This document shows, one piece after another, positions 61,465-64,000 of a DNA stretch of 64,000 nucleotides. The number at the start of each line of letters is the position of its first letter. Position 1 is the first letter of the stretch. Below the pieces are notes generated by a model. It searched no databases. It was not told the origin of the DNA and saw nothing but the letters and a program-made list of their open reading frames with translations. Both the position numbers and the translations under genes were made by a program. Origin of the DNA: Mangifera indica (lineage: Eukaryota; Streptophyta; Magnoliopsida; Sapindales; Anacardiaceae). The stretch lies in assembly GCF_011075055.1 (NCBI RefSeq), contig NC_058144.1, positions 13,296,138-13,360,137 on the forward strand. Direction: 5' to 3'.

Positions 61465-61473
61465 TTTTAAAAA

Positions 61474-61635
61474 CACTAAATGTGAATCAGAAGAAACTAA
61501 AAATTTTCACTTCTAGCATCCAAGAGATGCAAGTCAACATAACAAATTATTCCTCATGAAACTCTAAGAAGATTAAAAGGGAAAGAAAAATATGTAAAAT
61601 GGCGATAGAGGAGCTGTATCTATAGGAGAGAGTTA
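61474..61635. other. Intron remnant of ARIA pseudogene
   Basis: AT-rich sequence between the second exon remnant and the fold-back element. The coding part that family members carry between the last ARM repeat and the BTB start (a proline-rich linker) is not found here. Confidence 0.4.
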
Positions 61636-61729
61636 AAAGGATTTGGTAGCCAACTTATACAAGGCCATTGAACTGTCTTTTTGCAGTTTCACAGTTGTTC
61701 CCCTAAAAAGCTCCAAAGTAATTCTTATT
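61636..61729 (-). pseudogene. ARIA-like pseudogene, last ARM-repeat exon, decayed
   Basis: After acceptor TTACTTGCAG the readable part is ITLELFRGTTVKLQKDSS, then MALYKLATKS, matching the family segment LELLLxLL...K.Q.D.A.ALYKLANKS. Codons at the 5' side (the SPEDQRTIFID region) and three residues inside are missing. The exon runs into TTT TAA without a splice donor. Confidence 0.75.
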
Positions 61730-61862
61730 CTGCAAGTAAAAAATGTAGAATTACACACAAGCTAACAAGGGGAGAACAAATATAAATGGAACAACTAAAG
61801 ATAATTGTGACTAAAATTGGCACAAATACCTATACCATTATTATCAATGAAAATAGTTTTAC

Positions 61863-61946
61863 ACACAAATGAGCTAGAGCCAAGGCAACTTGTCTTTGAA
61901 CAGCCTCATCTACAACCCGCATCATGTACAACAGATGGTTCAACAC
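61863..61946 (-). pseudogene. ARIA-like pseudogene, ARM-repeat exon (QRQVALALAHLC)
   Basis: 28 codons between acceptor TTGATAG and donor GTAAAA: VLNHLLYMMRVVDEAVQ, then RQVALALAHLC. It corresponds to the family's HLLYLMR...RVALALAHLC block. Open and correctly phased. The next exon upstream was not found before the gypsy sequence at 62,085. Confidence 0.9.
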
Positions 61947-62084
61947 CTATCAAGAAAAAAGGAGAAAAATATTAATGTTATTAAATTGATGTCATCTATT
62001 AAACCAAATTATAATTATACACTCAATTTATTTAATGAATCTCTTTCAAAATTTAACACATTAGTCATATAATTGCATGCAAAA

Positions 62085-63382
62085 AGCTCAAAGAATCTAT
62101 CTTTTGCATATGAACCCAAACCCAATCACCAACCTCAAAAACAACTTTCTTTCAACCTTTATTGTTTTGATTTGCATATTGCTCGGTCCTTTTCTCTATA
62201 TGTTGTCATACCTTTTCACGCAATTGCTTAACCAATTCAGCTTTCTTCTTGCCATCCAAACTAACTCTTTTCCTCAATAAGTAAAGGCAATAAATCCAAA
62301 AGGGTAAGCAGATTAAAACCATAAACAACTTCAAAAGGGTGAGCAATTAGGTGTTGAATGAATGCTTCTATTATAAGCAAATTCAACATGTTGTGAACAC
62401 TCCTCCCAATTCTTCATAATTTTAGTCAATGGTACAACTAGTATGCCAAAAACCTAGCCAAGCCAAGAAAACTTCACACCTCAGAAACATTTTTAGGTGT
62501 CAACCATTCTTTAATATATTTAACCTTTTCTTCATTAACTGTTATTCCTTTAGTCAAGACCATATAACCTAGAAACACAATCTAATTTGTAAAAAAGGAA
62601 CATTTCTTAATGTTAGCAAACAATCTTTCTTTTCTTAAACATCTAGCTCACTTCGCTAATGCTCAGTATGATCATTTAAATTCTTACTATATACCATAAT
62701 ATCATCAAAATAAACAACCACAAATTTACTTATGAAAGCGTGTAAAACATGATTCATTAACCTTATGAAAGTATTAGATGCATTAGTTAGTCCAAAAGGC
62801 ATAACTAACCACTCATATAAACAATATTTTGTTTTAAAGGTTGTTTTCTATCCATCCCCCTATCTCATCCTAATTTGATGATTCCCACTCTTTAGATCAA
62901 TTTTAAAGAAAATACAAGAACCATGCAATTCATCTAACATGTCTTCTAATCTAAGAATGAGATGCCTATACTTTACAGTGATTTTGTTAATAGTGTGACA
63001 ATCAATGCACATTTGCCAAGTTTCATTCTTCTGAGACATAAGTAATACAAGAACTGTACATAAACTCATGTTTTCTCTCACATGCCCCTTTTTCATGAAC
63101 TCTTCAACCTATCTTTGAAGTTCCTTCATTTCCTCAAGGTTACTTCTATATGCAAGTTGGTTTGGAATTGTTACACCAGGGATAGAATCAATTTAATGTT
63201 TAATTCCCCTTATAGGTGGTAAGCCATTAGGAATGTCTTTAGGAATCCTATAAAAAAGATTTAACAACACTAGGCAAATAGTGGTTAAGCTTGTTAGTAT
63301 TAAAAACATCATTGTACAAAAGCACAAAGATAGGTTGTTTTGCTAGAAACATAGCCTTAACATTACTCTCTTTTGCATAAAT
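62085..63382 (-). pseudogene. Ty3/gypsy pol fragment (RT and integrase C-terminus), minus strand
   Basis: RT: 63,096-62,860 reads WQMCIDCHTINKITVKYRHL, then LEDMLDELHGSCIFFKIDLK, continuing through [10 protein letters not shown] and [10 protein letters not shown] (about 62,700; both Asp kept) to SFLGLA near 62,460. Then a jump to the integrase end at about 62,300-62,085 (RVSLDGKKKAELVKQL, VVFEVGDWVWVHMQK). The wording is that of CRM/Reina-type chromoviruses (inference). RNase H and the integrase core are deleted. Confidence 0.82.
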
Positions 63383-64000
63383 TGTAACACTCCTTTCCAA
63401 ATACATATTCTTACACAGAATATGACCCCGTAAGGCATGTACAACCTGATTTCTAAACTTTTAAAACATAAATTCAATGCATGATTATAAATATCCAAGC
63501 TTGCAAAAAGGTGATAAATAAATACTAAAATATCTTGTTAATTGATTTTCAAAATAAAACTATCTCAAGCTTAATATCAATAATCACCATCCATAAATTA
63601 GCTATAAAGCTAAAACTAAATGTCAAAATACATAAATATAAAAGAAATATGGAAATGATTATTTTACTCGTTACCTTCGTTCGACTGCTCATAGGACTAC
63701 TGAATCCCCTGTCTACCTTGTTACTTACCTCTACTTGCAAAACATACAAAACACCTAGTAAATTGGTCACCTCTCGATGCCTTAAATAATATAAGGAATA
63801 TTGATAAATCTAGCATTTCATTTGCAAATCTGAATATGGTCACAATTCGGCACTCTCGTGCCCTAACATAGGTTGTCTACAAAGGTTACTATGGCCTAAG
63901 TTGAAATTGGCATATTTGATACCCTAGTGAAAGCATAAGACACCTTACATATTACTATCTGTTATGCCTTACGCACCTACCATATGACCTATTGGGTTAG
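63383..64000 (-). repeat. Gypsy LTR, minus strand, cut by the window end
   Basis: On the minus strand it ends TTTGGAAAGGAGTGTTACA at 63,383. Further in it carries the CAAGTAGAGGTAAGTAACAAGG block (63,715-63,740 region) and wording shared with B LTRs at 5,985-6,120 (CAATAGGTCAT, CATAAGACA, TAGGGCACxAxxGTG). The rest lies beyond the window. Confidence 0.65.

Larger units (their letters stand above)
20384..61946 (-). pseudogene. ARIA-like ARM-repeat/BTB protein pseudogene, split by a 39.7 kb insertion
   Basis: Seven exon remnants in correct order on the minus strand match the C-terminal half of the plant ARIA/ABAP1 family: 61,946-61,863; 61,729-about 61,636; 60,774-60,711; 60,633-60,554; 60,507-60,475; 20,723-20,606; 20,509-20,384. 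Family proteins carry armadillo repeats then a BTB domain, and ARIA is known to bind the transcription factor ABF2. Most splice sites and phases survive, showing descent from an intron-containing gene rather than a retrocopy. Disablements: in-frame TAA at 60,759-60,757, in-frame TAG at 20,443-20,441, deletions in exons 2 and 5, and loss of the C-terminus after 20,384. N-terminal exons lie beyond 61,946 and are not visible before the gypsy sequence at 62,085. The two exon groups are separated by copia element D and its nested contents. Confidence 0.88.

Overview
The window is nuclear DNA from a flowering plant, probably a eudicot. It is AT-rich, the one intact gene has eight spliced introns, and almost everything else is decayed LTR retrotransposon (Ty3/gypsy and Ty1/copia) or other mobile DNA. 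Nothing bacterial, viral, plastid or mitochondrial was recognised, and no species can be named.

Only one gene looks functional. It lies on the minus strand at 16,976-19,886 and has nine exons encoding a 366-residue circularly permuted GTPase of the YlqF/RbgA type, with a plastid transit-like N-terminus (plant DAR GTPase 3, DGP3). All nine exons join in frame. Intron 1 uses a GC-AG splice pair.

Just upstream, on the same strand, is a dead gene of the ARIA type (armadillo repeats plus a BTB domain). Its last two recognisable exons are at 20,384-20,723 and the preceding ones at 60,475-61,946. Two in-frame stops, a corrupted exon and a partly deleted exon disable it. The 39.7 kb separating its exons is, on the best reading, one Ty1/copia element ('family D', 20,785-60,436, target duplication CAAAT at both outer ends) that entered an intron and was then filled by later insertions. 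A 662-bp fold-back Mutator-like element sits in another of its introns (60,803-61,464, 9-bp duplication).

Layout. 1-1,620: gypsy pol fragment. 1,625-12,185: a family-D LTR fragment (minus) holding a solo LTR of family C (2,002-12,019), which holds a solo LTR of family A (3,561-11,507), which holds a gypsy element B1 (4,412-10,161). 12,186-13,290: gypsy gag fragment. 13,291-15,869: 3' end and LTR of a SIRE-like copia element. 15,870-20,066: DGP3 and its flanks. 20,384-61,946: the ARIA pseudogene with the nest. Inside the nest are a tandem TRIM array (20,803-21,687), a truncated SIRE-like element (23,436-28,915), an essentially complete SIRE-like element (30,291-42,382) with a family-A solo LTR in its 3' LTR, and a gypsy element E (about 43,025-59,147). 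E contains a 1.5 kb insertion and a second B element (47,585-54,230), which itself holds another family-A solo LTR. 62,085-64,000: a further gypsy fragment and LTR, minus strand.

The boundaries of most insertions were placed by eye from TG...CA termini, 5-bp target duplications (identical or with one mismatch), primer-binding sites, polypurine tracts and comparison of paralogous copies inside the window. No retroelement reading frame is intact. Lineage names (SIRE-like, Tekay-like, CRM/Reina-like) are inferences from motifs.
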